DNA of 32,500 nucleotides from Acidobacteriota bacterium (GCA_021817045.1 JAKAWG010000002.1:1-32500); one strand, 5' to 3'. Shown: positions 15,876 to 24,951, numbered from the stretch's first letter. Notes: generated by a model from the sequence alone, not told the origin. Translations and numbers: made by a program.

Positions 15876-17507
15876 ATGAGTGACGCCCGTGTTTTGATTT
15901 GCTTCGCAACCGTCCTGGCGGCCGTCTCGCTAGTCGCAGCGCCGGCGCGCGCGCAGCGGTCCTGCGCCAGCTTGTCCAGCCTGCGCCTTCCTCATACCAC
16001 CATCACGCTCGCCAAGTTCGTGCCTGCGGGGCCGTTCACGCCTCCACCCTCCCCCTTTGGCCCTTCCCGCCCTGTTGATTTACCTGCCTTCTGCAGAGTC
16101 GTCGGGGTAATTAGGCCGACCAGCGACTCACACATCAAATTCGAGGTATGGATGCCGGCAAAGGGCTGGAACGGCCGATTCCAGCAACTCGGCAATGGCG
16201 GCTTTGCCGGATCGATTGTGTACAGCTTGATGATTCCCGCGCTCCGCCAAGGTTACGCCACCGCCTCGACCGACGACGGGCACACGGGAGGCGGCGCTCC
16301 GATTTGGGCGATCTATCATCCTCAGAAGGTGATTGATTTCGGCTATCGCGCCGTTCACCTGACTGCTAAAGACGGCGAGGCAATTGTCCGAGCATTCTAC
16401 AGTCATCGCGCCCGGTGGTCGTATTTCGTCGGCTGCTCGGACGGCGGACGCGAGGCGCTCATGGAGGCCCAGCGCTTTCCCGATGATTTCAACGGCATTA
16501 TCGCCGGCGCGCCCGCAAACTCCTGGACGCACCTGATGGCGGGTTTCGTATGGGATGAACAAGCGACGCTCGATAACCCCGCCAGCTACATCCCGGCGAG
16601 TAAGTTACCGCTCATCCAGGCTGGAGCGCTTGCCGCCTGCGATGCCCTCGATGGCATCAAAGACGGGCTCATTGAAGATCCTCGCCGCTGCCACTTCGAT
16701 CCGGCAAGTCTTGAGTGCAAGGGGCCGGACGGCCCGGATTGCCTCACGGCTCCGCAGGTCGAAGCGGTGGAAAAAATCTACGCGGGACCCAAAAATCCGC
16801 GCACGGGTAAGCAGATATTTCCCGGATACGAGCCAGGCGCTGAGGCAGCGCGGGCTGACTGGCCGTTTTGGATTACAGGCAAAGCACCGGGCAAGGGCGA
16901 GCAATTATTTTTCGGGAACGGGTTTTTCGCTGACATGGTTTTCAAGAACCCGAAATGGAATTTTCGAACGTTCAACTTCGACAGCGATGTCCGGTTCGCC
17001 GACGCCAAACTTGGGCCCATCCTTAACTCGGCCAACTCGAATCTTCTGCCTTTCAAGGCGCGCGGTGGAAGGCTTATCCAGTATCACGGCTGGGCGGATT
17101 CAGCGATCGCGCCACTCAGTAGCGTTGGCTACTATGAAAGCGTTGTTGCAGTCATGCGAAGCCACCTTCCTCGTGGAGCCGACGCGCTGAGAGAAACCCA
17201 GTCCTTCTACCGGCTTTTTATGGTGCCGGGGATGGGACATTGTGGAGGCGGGCCGGGACCCGACGTCCTCCGTACGGAAGCCGGATCCGGCCTGGTTACC
17301 GCGCTCAGGGATTGGGTAGAGCACGACACGGCGCCGGACAAGATCGTCGGCACTAAATTCGTAGACGACAACCCCGCAAAAGGCGTCCTGCGCACGCGGC
17401 CCGTTTGCCCGTACCCAGAGGAAGCGAAGTGGACAGGGAAGGGGAACACCAATGATGCCGCCAACTTCGTTTGCGCGCTTCCTGATGCCAGCTTGCTCGT
17501 CCGCTGA
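15876..17507 (+). CDS. secreted tannase/feruloyl esterase family hydrolase
   Basis: A 543-residue secreted alpha/beta hydrolase of the tannase family, which cleaves gallate, ferulate or related aromatic esters. A signal peptide (residues 1-26, with AAPARAQ at the cleavage site) is visible. The nucleophile motif GCSDGGRE places Ser188 next to Cys187; Asp408 lies in YHGWADSAIAP and His455 next to Cys456 in PGMGHCGGG. This is the family's CS-D-HC arrangement, with a disulfide joining Ser and His neighbours. A calcium-loop-like DALDGIKDGLIEDPRRC (256-272) and several extra cysteines are present. GAGGA lies eight bases before the ATG. It probably shares a transcript with the methyltransferase 15 bases upstream. 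Exact ester substrate cannot be told. Confidence 0.93.
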   Translation: MSDARVLICFATVLAAVSLVAAPARAQRSCASLSSLRLPHTTITLAKFVPAGPFTPPPSPFGPSRPVDLPAFCRVVGVIRPTSDSHIKFEVWMPAKGWNGRFQQLGNGGFAGSIVYSLMIPALRQGYATASTDDGHTGGGAPIWAIYHPQKVIDFGYRAVHLTAKDGEAIVRAFYSHRARWSYFVGCSDGGREALMEAQRFPDDFNGIIAGAPANSWTHLMAGFVWDEQATLDNPASYIPASKLPLIQAGALAACDALDGIKDGLIEDPRRCHFDPASLECKGPDGPDCLTAPQVEAVEKIYAGPKNPRTGKQIFPGYEPGAEAARADWPFWITGKAPGKGEQLFFGNGFFADMVFKNPKWNFRTFNFDSDVRFADAKLGPILNSANSNLLPFKARGGRLIQYHGWADSAIAPLSSVGYYESVVAVMRSHLPRGADALRETQSFYRLFMVPGMGHCGGGPGPDVLRTEAGSGLVTALRDWVEHDTAPDKIVGTKFVDDNPAKGVLRTRPVCPYPEEAKWTGKGNTNDAANFVCALPDASLLVR

Positions 17508-17556
17508 GAAGCATGCAATTCTGCCGCGAATTGCAAGATATAGTCACATCATTTTC

Positions 17557-17630
17557 TGTAGCGCCGCTCGGAGCCTGCCGTGACGCAGGAAGGGAGCGGC
17601 GAACTACGCCTGTCGCAGACCGGCGCTACA
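17557..17630. repeat. palindromic element with TGTAGCGCCG arms (copy 3)
   Basis: TGTAGCGCCG (17557-17566) and CGGCGCTACA (17621-17630) are perfect inverted ends. Inside, GCCGCTC (17563-17569) pairs with GAGCGGC (17594-17600), and CCTGC (17574-17578) with GCAGG (17585-17589), giving a compact branched structure. The inner GTAGCGCC arm is shared with the element at 258-311. The element lies between two convergent genes, and the stop codon of the PQQ dehydrogenase (17626-17628, minus strand) falls inside its right arm. Confidence 0.7.
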
Positions 17631-19905
17631 AAGCAAACCGTCGCTCTGGAGCGTCTGGATGTGGAACGCGGGCCCGCAGGAGATGTTGGCCGGCAGAGCC
17701 CTCGGCCTTTGTCTTCCGAGCCCGCACCGCGCGCACGCGTGCGGCACTCCTGGGTAGCGCAAAGGCTACGTAGACCGCGCCCCTCGGAGTATTGAATGCC
17801 GCCTTGCAGCCGCCCGCCGCGATGACGACATATTGACGGCCATTCACTTCGTATGTTGCCGGCGTCGCATCTGCTGCGAAGGGGAGCGTCGCTTCCCAGA
17901 GTAGTTTGCCCGTTCGTCTGTCGAAGGCGCGGAATTTGTTATCAAAGCAGGTTGCTCCGATAAAGAGCAACCCGCCGGCAGTGACGATTGGCCCTCCGTA
18001 ATTCTCCGTCCCCGTGTTTCGCAATCCGAGCTTCGGATACTCACCCAAGGGAATCTTCCATAAATACTTACCCGTCGAAAGATCGATGGCATTCAATGTA
18101 CCCCACGGTGGCGCGACGGCCGGGTAGTCTTGGGGATCCCGAAACTTTTTGTAGCCGGTGAAAAGGTACCTTCGTGATTCCCTTACCGCCGCTGATTCCG
18201 AACTCCTGACCGTCTCATTTTTCCCAGTTACCAGAAACCGAACGAGGGCGGATAACTGGAAGCGAGATAGCGTGGAAAAGCTGGGCATCCTTCCTCTACC
18301 TTGGCGAATGATTTTGGCAATTTCCGCTTGGGTGAGTCGAGTTCCTATGCCGATGAGTGAGGGGAACTCAGGCGGGGAGCCGGCCATCCTTGGCCCGTGG
18401 CAGAGGCTGCAACGATTTAAGTACAAAGCACGCGCCGTATCGCCCTTGCCGGTATTCTTCGCCAGCTCTCCGGTCCAAGCTACATCGTTCGAGTTTACAT
18501 AAATGATCCCCGTCTTAGGGTCGACTGCCGGTCCACCCCATTCCCCGCCGCCGTCGAAGCCTGGAAAGATAACAGTGGGTTTGCCGACTCGGAAGGGTAC
18601 GAATTGACCTGCGCTGATAAACTTGCGGAATTGTCGCTCGGCCCATCGGTGAGCTTCGGGCGTGCGGTTTGTCAGCAAAGACGCCGTGAGGAGTTGGCGC
18701 GCAAAAGGTGCAGGCTCCGTGGGCAGGGGCTGCTCGCGTGCGGCCCCTTCCCCGGGCACGGTGCTGGGCGGATAGTTGCGATACCTAATTGGAAACAGCG
18801 GCTGTCCATCCGCGCGATTGAACAGGTAAATGAAGCCTTGCTTCGTGGTCTGAGCGACCGCCTCAATCTTGCGACCGTTGCGGTTGACGGTTAAAAGCGC
18901 TGGCGGCGCCGGCAAGTCCCTGTCCCACAGGTCATGCCGCACCTCTTGAAAATACCAAATCATCTTTCCTGTCTCCGCGTTCAAAGCAAGAAGGCAGTCC
19001 GCGAAGAGATCATTGCCGTGCTCGTTGGGTTTATAGAAGTCGGGCGAGGCAGAACCCGTGGGAACATAGACAATGCCGTGTTTCACGTCGACGGCCATGC
19101 CAGCCCAGTTGTTCGCCGCGCCCGCGTATTTCCAGGCGTTTTTTGGCCAAGTGTCGTATCCGACTTCCCCTGGATGCGGAATGGTGTGGAATGACCAGCG
19201 CATCTTACCCGTTCGAACATCATACGCGCGAATATCACCAGGAGCGCAAGGCAGCGTCTCCGGCTCCATGCCTCCGACGATGAACAAATCCTGGTAAACA
19301 ATTCCGGGACTGGTTAAGGCGATGGTAACGGAAGAAGGATCGCGGCCGAGATTTTCGCGGAGGTCGATCCGGCCGTCTTCGCCAAACGAGGGGATGGACT
19401 TGCCAGTCTCCGCATTGAGCGCATAGACAAAATTCATTACGCCTACGAAGATGCGCTTATCTTGACCGCTTGCCCAATAAGCCAAGCCCCGATCCGGCTG
19501 GGTTCCCAGAATGCCGGAGTCAAATTTCCAGAGGAGTTTTCCCGTAGCCGCCTTGAGGGCAAATACCCTTTGCGAAGGGGTTAGTCCGTAAAGCACGCCA
19601 TTGACAACCAGAGGGGTTGTCTCGAGGCCATAAGATCCAGGCCGCGCTTCCCTCGTATCATAAGTCCAAGCAACCCGGAGCTGGCTGACATTTGACCGGT
19701 TAATTTGAGTCAATGGAGAGTAATGGTCCTGCGCGGGTCCTCCGCCATACTCCCATGAGGTCCCTGATTGTTGGCCGCTTGGCTTGCGAGATGCCATGGA
19801 CCGCGAAACCTGAGAGCGGTTGCAACGCGCGACGCTTAATACGGCCAGAAAGGTTATGGCCGCGAGCGTCTTTCTCGATGTCGTTTTTCCTGGCTTAGCC
19901 AACAC
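17626..19905 (-). CDS. PQQ-dependent dehydrogenase with an inserted cytochrome c domain
   Basis: An exported quinoprotein of about 759 residues that would oxidise an alcohol or sugar outside the cytoplasm and pass electrons to its own haem. The N-terminus has a basic, hydrophobic export signal (TLAAITFLAVLSVARC). PQQ-propeller motifs recur: ATGKLLWKFDSG, AETGKMIWYFQEVRHDLWD, and GGEWGGPAVDP. A c-type haem site CSLCH (about residues 499-503) and the axial Met in GRGRMPSF (about 540) are inserted before the last blades, which include STGKYLWKIPLGEYP. The GTG at 19905 has GGAGG six bases upstream and is preferred to the ATG at 19923. The last 35 or so residues are Arg-rich and non-family-like, ending at a stop that belongs to a palindromic element. 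It is transcribed opposite to the tannase and divergently from the ROK gene. Confidence 0.9.
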   Translation of the reverse strand: MLAKPGKTTSRKTLAAITFLAVLSVARCNRSQVSRSMASRKPSGQQSGTSWEYGGGPAQDHYSPLTQINRSNVSQLRVAWTYDTREARPGSYGLETTPLVVNGVLYGLTPSQRVFALKAATGKLLWKFDSGILGTQPDRGLAYWASGQDKRIFVGVMNFVYALNAETGKSIPSFGEDGRIDLRENLGRDPSSVTIALTSPGIVYQDLFIVGGMEPETLPCAPGDIRAYDVRTGKMRWSFHTIPHPGEVGYDTWPKNAWKYAGAANNWAGMAVDVKHGIVYVPTGSASPDFYKPNEHGNDLFADCLLALNAETGKMIWYFQEVRHDLWDRDLPAPPALLTVNRNGRKIEAVAQTTKQGFIYLFNRADGQPLFPIRYRNYPPSTVPGEGAAREQPLPTEPAPFARQLLTASLLTNRTPEAHRWAERQFRKFISAGQFVPFRVGKPTVIFPGFDGGGEWGGPAVDPKTGIIYVNSNDVAWTGELAKNTGKGDTARALYLNRCSLCHGPRMAGSPPEFPSLIGIGTRLTQAEIAKIIRQGRGRMPSFSTLSRFQLSALVRFLVTGKNETVRSSESAAVRESRRYLFTGYKKFRDPQDYPAVAPPWGTLNAIDLSTGKYLWKIPLGEYPKLGLRNTGTENYGGPIVTAGGLLFIGATCFDNKFRAFDRRTGKLLWEATLPFAADATPATYEVNGRQYVVIAAGGCKAAFNTPRGAVYVAFALPRSAARVRAVRARKTKAEGSAGQHLLRARVPHPDAPERRFAL

Positions 19906-19946
19906 TTGCCACCTCCGGCTCATCTCAGTTTATCCCTGGAACATTG

Positions 19947-19976
19947 CTGGCATTCGTTTTTCTCCCAGCTTACAAT
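19947..19976 (+). promoter_or_regulatory. candidate promoter for the ROK-aldolase pair
   Basis: TACAAT (19971-19976) matches the -10 consensus at five of six positions. CTGGCA (19947-19952), with an 18-base spacer, matches the -35 at four. The expected transcription start is about 19983, which is a GTG directly followed by the ATG at 19986, so the message may lack a leader. The assignment is by pattern only. Confidence 0.4.
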
Positions 19977-19985
19977 CATCCCGTG

Positions 19986-21014
19986 ATGCCCGCCGGTAAA
20001 GAGGGAAATCCCAAAGGGTCTGCGCCGAGTTCTTCCTTGAGCCGTAATGAGGAACGAACACAAACACGCGCGCTCCTGACAAAGAAAGGCGTGCTGGCAT
20101 TTGAGAGCGGTGGTACAAAACTGGTGGCAGGCGTCGCTGACTCCAGCGGTCGACTGCTCGAGACCCGGCTGTGCCGACGCGAGCCCAGGGCTAAAGCGCC
20201 AGCCAGCCTTGAACGCCTCATAGGAATGGGGGAATTGCTGAAGAGGAAATATGAGTCAGAGGGCTGGAGCTTCGGAGGAGCTGGATTCGGCTTTGGCGGG
20301 CTGGTTCGGCGCAGTACACAAGAGACGTTTATGTGCCACCACGAAGAAGGGTGGAATGAGATCGATACCGGTCAAGCTTTGCGGCAGAAATTCGGGTTGC
20401 CCGCATGGATTGAAAATGACTGCAAGGTGGCAGCGCTGGCGGAAGCGCAGGCTGGCGCGGGACGAGATGCACGAACGGTTTTCTACGTGACGATCGGAAC
20501 GGGAGTCGGCGGGGGCATGGTGCAGGATGGCCGCATCATGGAGATGAGCGATGTTGGGGAAGCGGAGATCGGGCATGTGATCGTGCTGCCTCAGGGACCA
20601 AAGTGTGGTTGCGGGATGCGCGGCTGCGTAGAAGCCGTTTGTTCCGGTCCGGGCATGTCGGCGCTCGCAGCGTATATGGGAGCCCCGCGGGCCATGACCA
20701 GTCACGAGCTCTTCGCCGGTTGGTCGGCCGGCAATCAATTCGCCGCCCGCGTGGTTGAGAAAGCTGCCAACCTGCTGGGCGGTGCGCTGGCCACCGTTCA
20801 GACTCTTGTGAACCCTGACGTGTTTGTTATAGGCGGGGGTGTGGGGTCGAACCTTCCCGCTTACGTCGAGTTGCTCCAGCGCACCGCGCGCCAGTGGGTC
20901 GTGCCCTATTTTAGGGATCGCTTGCGACTGGAGTGCGCGGAATTACGCGAGCAGGTGGTTGTACACGGCGCTGCCCTGCTAGCCCTTCAAAAATTGAATT
21001 GGAGAACAGAATGA
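19986..21014 (+). CDS. ROK-family sugar kinase
   Basis: A cytoplasmic ATP-dependent sugar kinase of the ROK family, 342 residues from the ATG at 19986. The ATP loop VLAFESGGTKLVAGV begins at about residue 36, the catalytic Asp is in WIENDCKVAALAEA (Asp145), and the zinc site combines His197 (EIGHVIV) with Cys207, Cys209 and Cys214 in CGCGMRGCVEAV. PDVFVIGGGVGSN is the second nucleotide-binding segment. The first 35 residues are a polar extension not usual in the family, so a later start is possible; no ribosome site decides it. Its TGA overlaps the ATG of the aldolase-like gene, so the two are translationally coupled. The sugar could be glucose, fructose, allose, N-acetylmannosamine or another; the sequence does not say. 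Confidence 0.9.
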   Translation: MPAGKEGNPKGSAPSSSLSRNEERTQTRALLTKKGVLAFESGGTKLVAGVADSSGRLLETRLCRREPRAKAPASLERLIGMGELLKRKYESEGWSFGGAGFGFGGLVRRSTQETFMCHHEEGWNEIDTGQALRQKFGLPAWIENDCKVAALAEAQAGAGRDARTVFYVTIGTGVGGGMVQDGRIMEMSDVGEAEIGHVIVLPQGPKCGCGMRGCVEAVCSGPGMSALAAYMGAPRAMTSHELFAGWSAGNQFAARVVEKAANLLGGALATVQTLVNPDVFVIGGGVGSNLPAYVELLQRTARQWVVPYFRDRLRLECAELREQVVVHGAALLALQKLNWRTE

Positions 21015-21667
21015 AACTCTGGCTGGCTTCGTCGAACCTGGATTCAATCGAACGACTGACGGGCTCCGCGTTGTTCGCAGGCGTCGTCACAAATCCCAAC
21101 GTCGTGGCGGAAGCGGGGCTTCCGGTAGCAACGTTTTTGAGGCAAGTCATTACTCGCGGGTCGGGCCTTATCTTTTACCAGGTGCGAGGGAGCGGTAGCG
21201 CGGAGATGATTGCGGAAGCTGAACGCACACTTGCCCTGGCGCCGGAACGCATCGCCATCAAGGTGCCAGCCACAATTGAGGGGTTGAGGGCGATCGCCAT
21301 CCTGCGCAAGCGAAACGCTGTGGTGGCGGCAACCTGCCTTCCCACGCCTGCTCTTGCCGTCCTGGCGGAAGCTGCCGGGGCTAACTACATCATTCCCTGG
21401 GGCAGCATGCTGGCGACGCGTGGGATCGGCGACCGGGAAAGCCTGCTGGCCGAGATGTGCGAAATTCTGACGCGCCAGAAGAGCCAGTGCGAGATGATTG
21501 TGGGCGCGTACTCCTCCGCCGACTTGCTTCGCCTGGCGCGGCTTGGCGTCACGAATGCGTTCATATGGGAGAAGGACGTCGATAAGATTTTGCGGCAGCC
21601 AATGGCTCAGGAAGCCATCGATTCTTTTGAGAAAGCGTGGAAATCGATTGACGCATGTGGCGGGTGA
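21011..21667 (+). CDS. transaldolase / fructose-6-phosphate aldolase-like protein
   Basis: A 218-residue class I aldolase of the small transaldolase group (TalC/FSA type). The family's Asn-Pro motif appears as VVTNPNVVAEAG (25-36) and the Schiff-base lysine is Lys84 in ERIAIKVPAT. Later segments AGANYIIPWGSMLATRGIGD and KSQCEMIVGAYSSADLLRLARLGV fit the fold's phosphate-binding region. The length fits the short subfamily rather than full transaldolases. The ATG at 21011 overlaps the ROK stop (ATGA) and has GGAGA upstream. The pairing suggests that a sugar phosphorylated by the ROK kinase is then cleaved or transferred here. It ends seven bases from the convergent receptor gene. Confidence 0.88.
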   Translation: MKLWLASSNLDSIERLTGSALFAGVVTNPNVVAEAGLPVATFLRQVITRGSGLIFYQVRGSGSAEMIAEAERTLALAPERIAIKVPATIEGLRAIAILRKRNAVVAATCLPTPALAVLAEAAGANYIIPWGSMLATRGIGDRESLLAEMCEILTRQKSQCEMIVGAYSSADLLRLARLGVTNAFIWEKDVDKILRQPMAQEAIDSFEKAWKSIDACGG

Positions 21668-21674
21668 GTCGTGT

Positions 21675-24600
21675 TTACCATATCAGCTTGATGCCCAATT
21701 GAATCTGCCGCGAAGCAGTGGAAGTGCTGGTGATGACTCCCGCCGCAGTTGAAGGAATACCCACCGGCGAGGTAAAGACGATGAGGTTTGGTGTGTTGAA
21801 GTTGGCGCGATTCAAAATGTTGAAAAATTCGGCGCGGAACTGAAGGTTCAGCTTTTCAGAAATGCGCGAGTTCTTAAGCAACGAAAGATCGAGTGTCGCA
21901 AAACCTGGACCAATGAGCGTGTCGCGGCCCACGTTGCCGTATGTCCCATTGGCAGGGACCGTGAACGCCGCGGGATTGAAATACTCGTTCGGAGTTCCCA
22001 GGATCACGGGGCCGGAAAACGCCGGGTTCCACGACGGGCGGACGGAGTTGCGGGTGTCGCCGTTATTCGATGGATTGAAGCTGAGCTGTGGCGTAAAAGG
22101 AAAGCCGTTTTGAAGCGTGGCGATGCCATTCAGCGTCCAGCCGCTGGCGAGCTTTCCCGGCCAGTCGCCGAGCTGGCCCAAGAAGGCGTGGCCGCGCCCG
22201 AGAGGCAGTTCATAAATACCGTCCAGGACGCCAACGTTTCTCACGTCAAACGTGGCTAAGCCCCAGTCAGCGGGCAAATCCAGCGGGTTCATCGCGAGGC
22301 CTGGAGCGTTGGACGCGGCGCTGCCGTTCAGCGTGTCTCCGTCATCCAGCGCCTTCGACCAAGTATAGACTCCGCGCAAATAAAGACCGCGCTCGAAGCG
22401 ATGCCGGAGGTCTACTTCCAACGCGTTATAAGAGCTTGTTCCTTCCGAAAACCAACTCCAGGTATTCGCCAGTTCGGGGTTGGCGAGTGGTGCGCCAGGA
22501 GCATTGTAGAATTCGCCCGCAGCTAATGAAGAAGGACAAGGCGCGGCCGGGCAAATCGAGGGCACGGGCAGGTTGGCGTCAATGCTGACCAATTCGTGGT
22601 ATGCGTGGCTGCCCGAGTAGGCTAATGTGAGGGTCGTTGCTCCGGCCAGCTTATGCTCGATCTTGAAGGTATAGGCTTCGACGGTGGGCGTCTGAAGATT
22701 CGGCTGGACTCCGGCCGGCGCGATCTTCGCGCCAGCCGGCAGCGGCGCTCCTGGAGAAACGCGGAGCGTGGAAACGGGAACGTTCGTGATGCTGAACGTT
22801 GTGTTGAAGGGCGCGTTCTGGTCCAGACGATATCCGAGCGCATCCTGCAAATCGTCATAGAATCCAAAACCTGTGCGGATCACCGTCTTTCCGTGGGCAG
22901 AGGGACTCCACGCAAGCCCAATTCGCGGCTCGGGCAAGAAGCGGGCATCGTTCACGGTGAAGGCCGAGCCGGCGACTCGCGGCTCCGTTTGTATCACGCC
23001 GTTTGAATCAAAAACGTAGTTGGCGGCGCGGCCATGAGCTTCGTTCCAGCCAGATGTGAACTCGTCTCGCAACCCCAAGGAAAGGGTGAAATTGGGTCTG
23101 AGTTGCACTTCATCCTGGACGTACCCCGCACCTTCGAGTGAACGCCAGCCGAGCGGGGTAGGGCTGGGAACAGCGAGAAACGTGGCAACGTTGCCTTCCA
23201 AGAAACTCGCGAGGCTGGCAAAAGTCGCTTGCCCATACTGCGTGAGCGCCAGATTCTCGTTGGATTGGACGCGCTCGAACCACGCTCCGGCGCTAATCGT
23301 TTGAATGCCTCGCGTGATTGAAACCCGGTCCTCATAGGTGAACAGGTTCCGGGCGATCCGCAGGTTGCTGCCGATGTTGCTGCCGCCCAGGCTGATCTGG
23401 CTGGCCGAATTAGGCGACGCGCTTCCCCCAATCACGACGGCGCCCACCGGCCGCCCTTTGACGAAGCTCGGGGCATTGACCGTAGGCTCGCCGGTATAAA
23501 AGTAGCTGGCGCGAGAAAAGCCGAACCGGGCGGTGTTGACAACCGTCGGTGAGAACACATGGGTTTCTTCAAGGCTCGCAACCTGCTCGCGCAAGCTTTC
23601 CAGGTCCACGCTCAGCGGGTTGGAAGTCGGGGTGTAATCCGCGCTGTCGTCAATCGTGTAGACGCCGGTCAGCGAATCCCTCTCGGAAAAGATGTGATCA
23701 AGCCGGCTGGTTTCGAAGTCTTCTCGAATGGTTTGCAGCGGGTGGCTGAAAGCTTCCGCGATGCCGCCGCCGAGCTCTGGTCCGTTCTGCACAGGCCATA
23801 GCGAAAGCAGCGGTTCGGCGCCGGGCGCAACGCCGGTATTCACCAGGTTGCGGTTCGCGCCCGGGAGCAATCCGAGGCGCGCATTGTTGTCCGGAACGAG
23901 CGTTACATCGCTTAATCCCAGCCGCTGCCGGAAACCCTCGTAGTCAGCGAAAATGAACGTCTTGTTTTTCCGAACAGGGCCACCCAGCGCGCCTCCGAAC
24001 TGGTTCCGCTCGAAAGGCGGAATCGTTCCCTGGTCAAAGAAGTTTCGCGCATCGAGGCCGCTGTTGCGAAAGAACTCGTAGAGGCTGCCATGCACGGCGT
24101 TGCTTCCCGAGCGGGTTACGATCTCCACCTGCGCGCCCGGCCGCTTGCCGTATTCGGCCCCGTACGTCCCTGTAAGCGCGTTGAACTCCTGGACCGCATC
24201 CACGCCCAGGAGCTCGCCGCTGGTTCCTCCGGGCGTCATGTTGATTTCGGCCGCACCCGTGTATTCCACGCCGTTCAACAAGAACAGATTTTCCTGTGGC
24301 CGCCGCCCGGAAACGGCGAACATATTTCCAACCGCAGAGTTCGAGATACCGACGCCACCAGTTTTTTCCCACGTGTAGTTGACGATGCTGGGATCGAGCG
24401 TAAGAAGCTCGTCATAGCTACGGCCGTTCAGCGGCAAATCCCTGATCTGCCTTCCGCCTACGAGTCCCGAAATTCCTTCTGCGGCCGCCGCCATCTGCGG
24501 CGCTTGTCCTTTGACCGTAACTTGCTGTTTCATCTCTCCCAGGGAGAGCTTGAAGTTTGCGGCGGCTTGCTGGGCAACAGCGAGACCAACCCTCATGAGT

Positions 24601-24914
24601 CCCGTTGCAAAGCCAGGCTTCTTCACCGTCACGTCATATCGCCCGACCGGAAGAGACGGGACATCGTAACGGCCGGCACGATTCGTAACGGCCTGCCTGG
24701 CGAGTCCCGTATCGAGGCTTCTCACCTCGACGGTCGCCCCGTAGAGCGCCGCTCCCGCCGGACCGTCAACCGTCCCCGATATGGACGCCGAACTCTGAGC
24801 CCTTGCCGGAGGAACGCATAAGAAGGACACGGCCACGAACAGAGCAAAAAACGGTGCTCGACCGGGCTTATTGACCGGAGCTGAACTTGAAATGGCAAGG
24901 GAGGGAACCGCCAT
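21675..24914 (-). CDS. TonB-dependent receptor with an N-terminal carboxypeptidase-regulatory-like domain (Oar type)
   Basis: An outer-membrane protein of 1079 residues. After a signal peptide (about 22-40, FFALFVAVSFLCVPPARAQ) comes a carboxypeptidase-regulatory-like domain (ISGTVDGPAGAALYGATVEV and GRYDVPSLPVGRYDVTVKKPGF). A plug follows (RDLPLNGRSYDELLTL, LNGVEYTGAAEINM, VDAVQEFNALTGTYGAEYGK), then the beta-barrel with QFGGALGGPVRKNKTFIFADYEGFRQ, ending QLGIKLIW with an aromatic last residue. This architecture is abundant in Acidobacteriota and is thought to import or bind large substrates such as oligosaccharides. The ATG at 24914 has GGGAG six bases upstream and is chosen over the ATG at 24944, which sits only a few bases past the predicted promoter. 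No TonB, ExbB or SusD-like gene is adjacent. Substrate unknown. Confidence 0.93.
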   Translation of the reverse strand: MAVPSLAISSSAPVNKPGRAPFFALFVAVSFLCVPPARAQSSASISGTVDGPAGAALYGATVEVRSLDTGLARQAVTNRAGRYDVPSLPVGRYDVTVKKPGFATGLMRVGLAVAQQAAANFKLSLGEMKQQVTVKGQAPQMAAAAEGISGLVGGRQIRDLPLNGRSYDELLTLDPSIVNYTWEKTGGVGISNSAVGNMFAVSGRRPQENLFLLNGVEYTGAAEINMTPGGTSGELLGVDAVQEFNALTGTYGAEYGKRPGAQVEIVTRSGSNAVHGSLYEFFRNSGLDARNFFDQGTIPPFERNQFGGALGGPVRKNKTFIFADYEGFRQRLGLSDVTLVPDNNARLGLLPGANRNLVNTGVAPGAEPLLSLWPVQNGPELGGGIAEAFSHPLQTIREDFETSRLDHIFSERDSLTGVYTIDDSADYTPTSNPLSVDLESLREQVASLEETHVFSPTVVNTARFGFSRASYFYTGEPTVNAPSFVKGRPVGAVVIGGSASPNSASQISLGGSNIGSNLRIARNLFTYEDRVSITRGIQTISAGAWFERVQSNENLALTQYGQATFASLASFLEGNVATFLAVPSPTPLGWRSLEGAGYVQDEVQLRPNFTLSLGLRDEFTSGWNEAHGRAANYVFDSNGVIQTEPRVAGSAFTVNDARFLPEPRIGLAWSPSAHGKTVIRTGFGFYDDLQDALGYRLDQNAPFNTTFSITNVPVSTLRVSPGAPLPAGAKIAPAGVQPNLQTPTVEAYTFKIEHKLAGATTLTLAYSGSHAYHELVSIDANLPVPSICPAAPCPSSLAAGEFYNAPGAPLANPELANTWSWFSEGTSSYNALEVDLRHRFERGLYLRGVYTWSKALDDGDTLNGSAASNAPGLAMNPLDLPADWGLATFDVRNVGVLDGIYELPLGRGHAFLGQLGDWPGKLASGWTLNGIATLQNGFPFTPQLSFNPSNNGDTRNSVRPSWNPAFSGPVILGTPNEYFNPAAFTVPANGTYGNVGRDTLIGPGFATLDLSLLKNSRISEKLNLQFRAEFFNILNRANFNTPNLIVFTSPVGIPSTAAGVITSTSTASRQIQLGIKLIW

Positions 24915-24951
24915 GAACCACTCCCTTCGTCGCGTTAGGGTCATAAAAAAG

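Noticed and set aside
24915..24944. Upstream ATG for the TonB-dependent receptor
   Set aside because: It falls about three bases after the predicted transcription start, whereas the ATG at 24914 has a good ribosome site.
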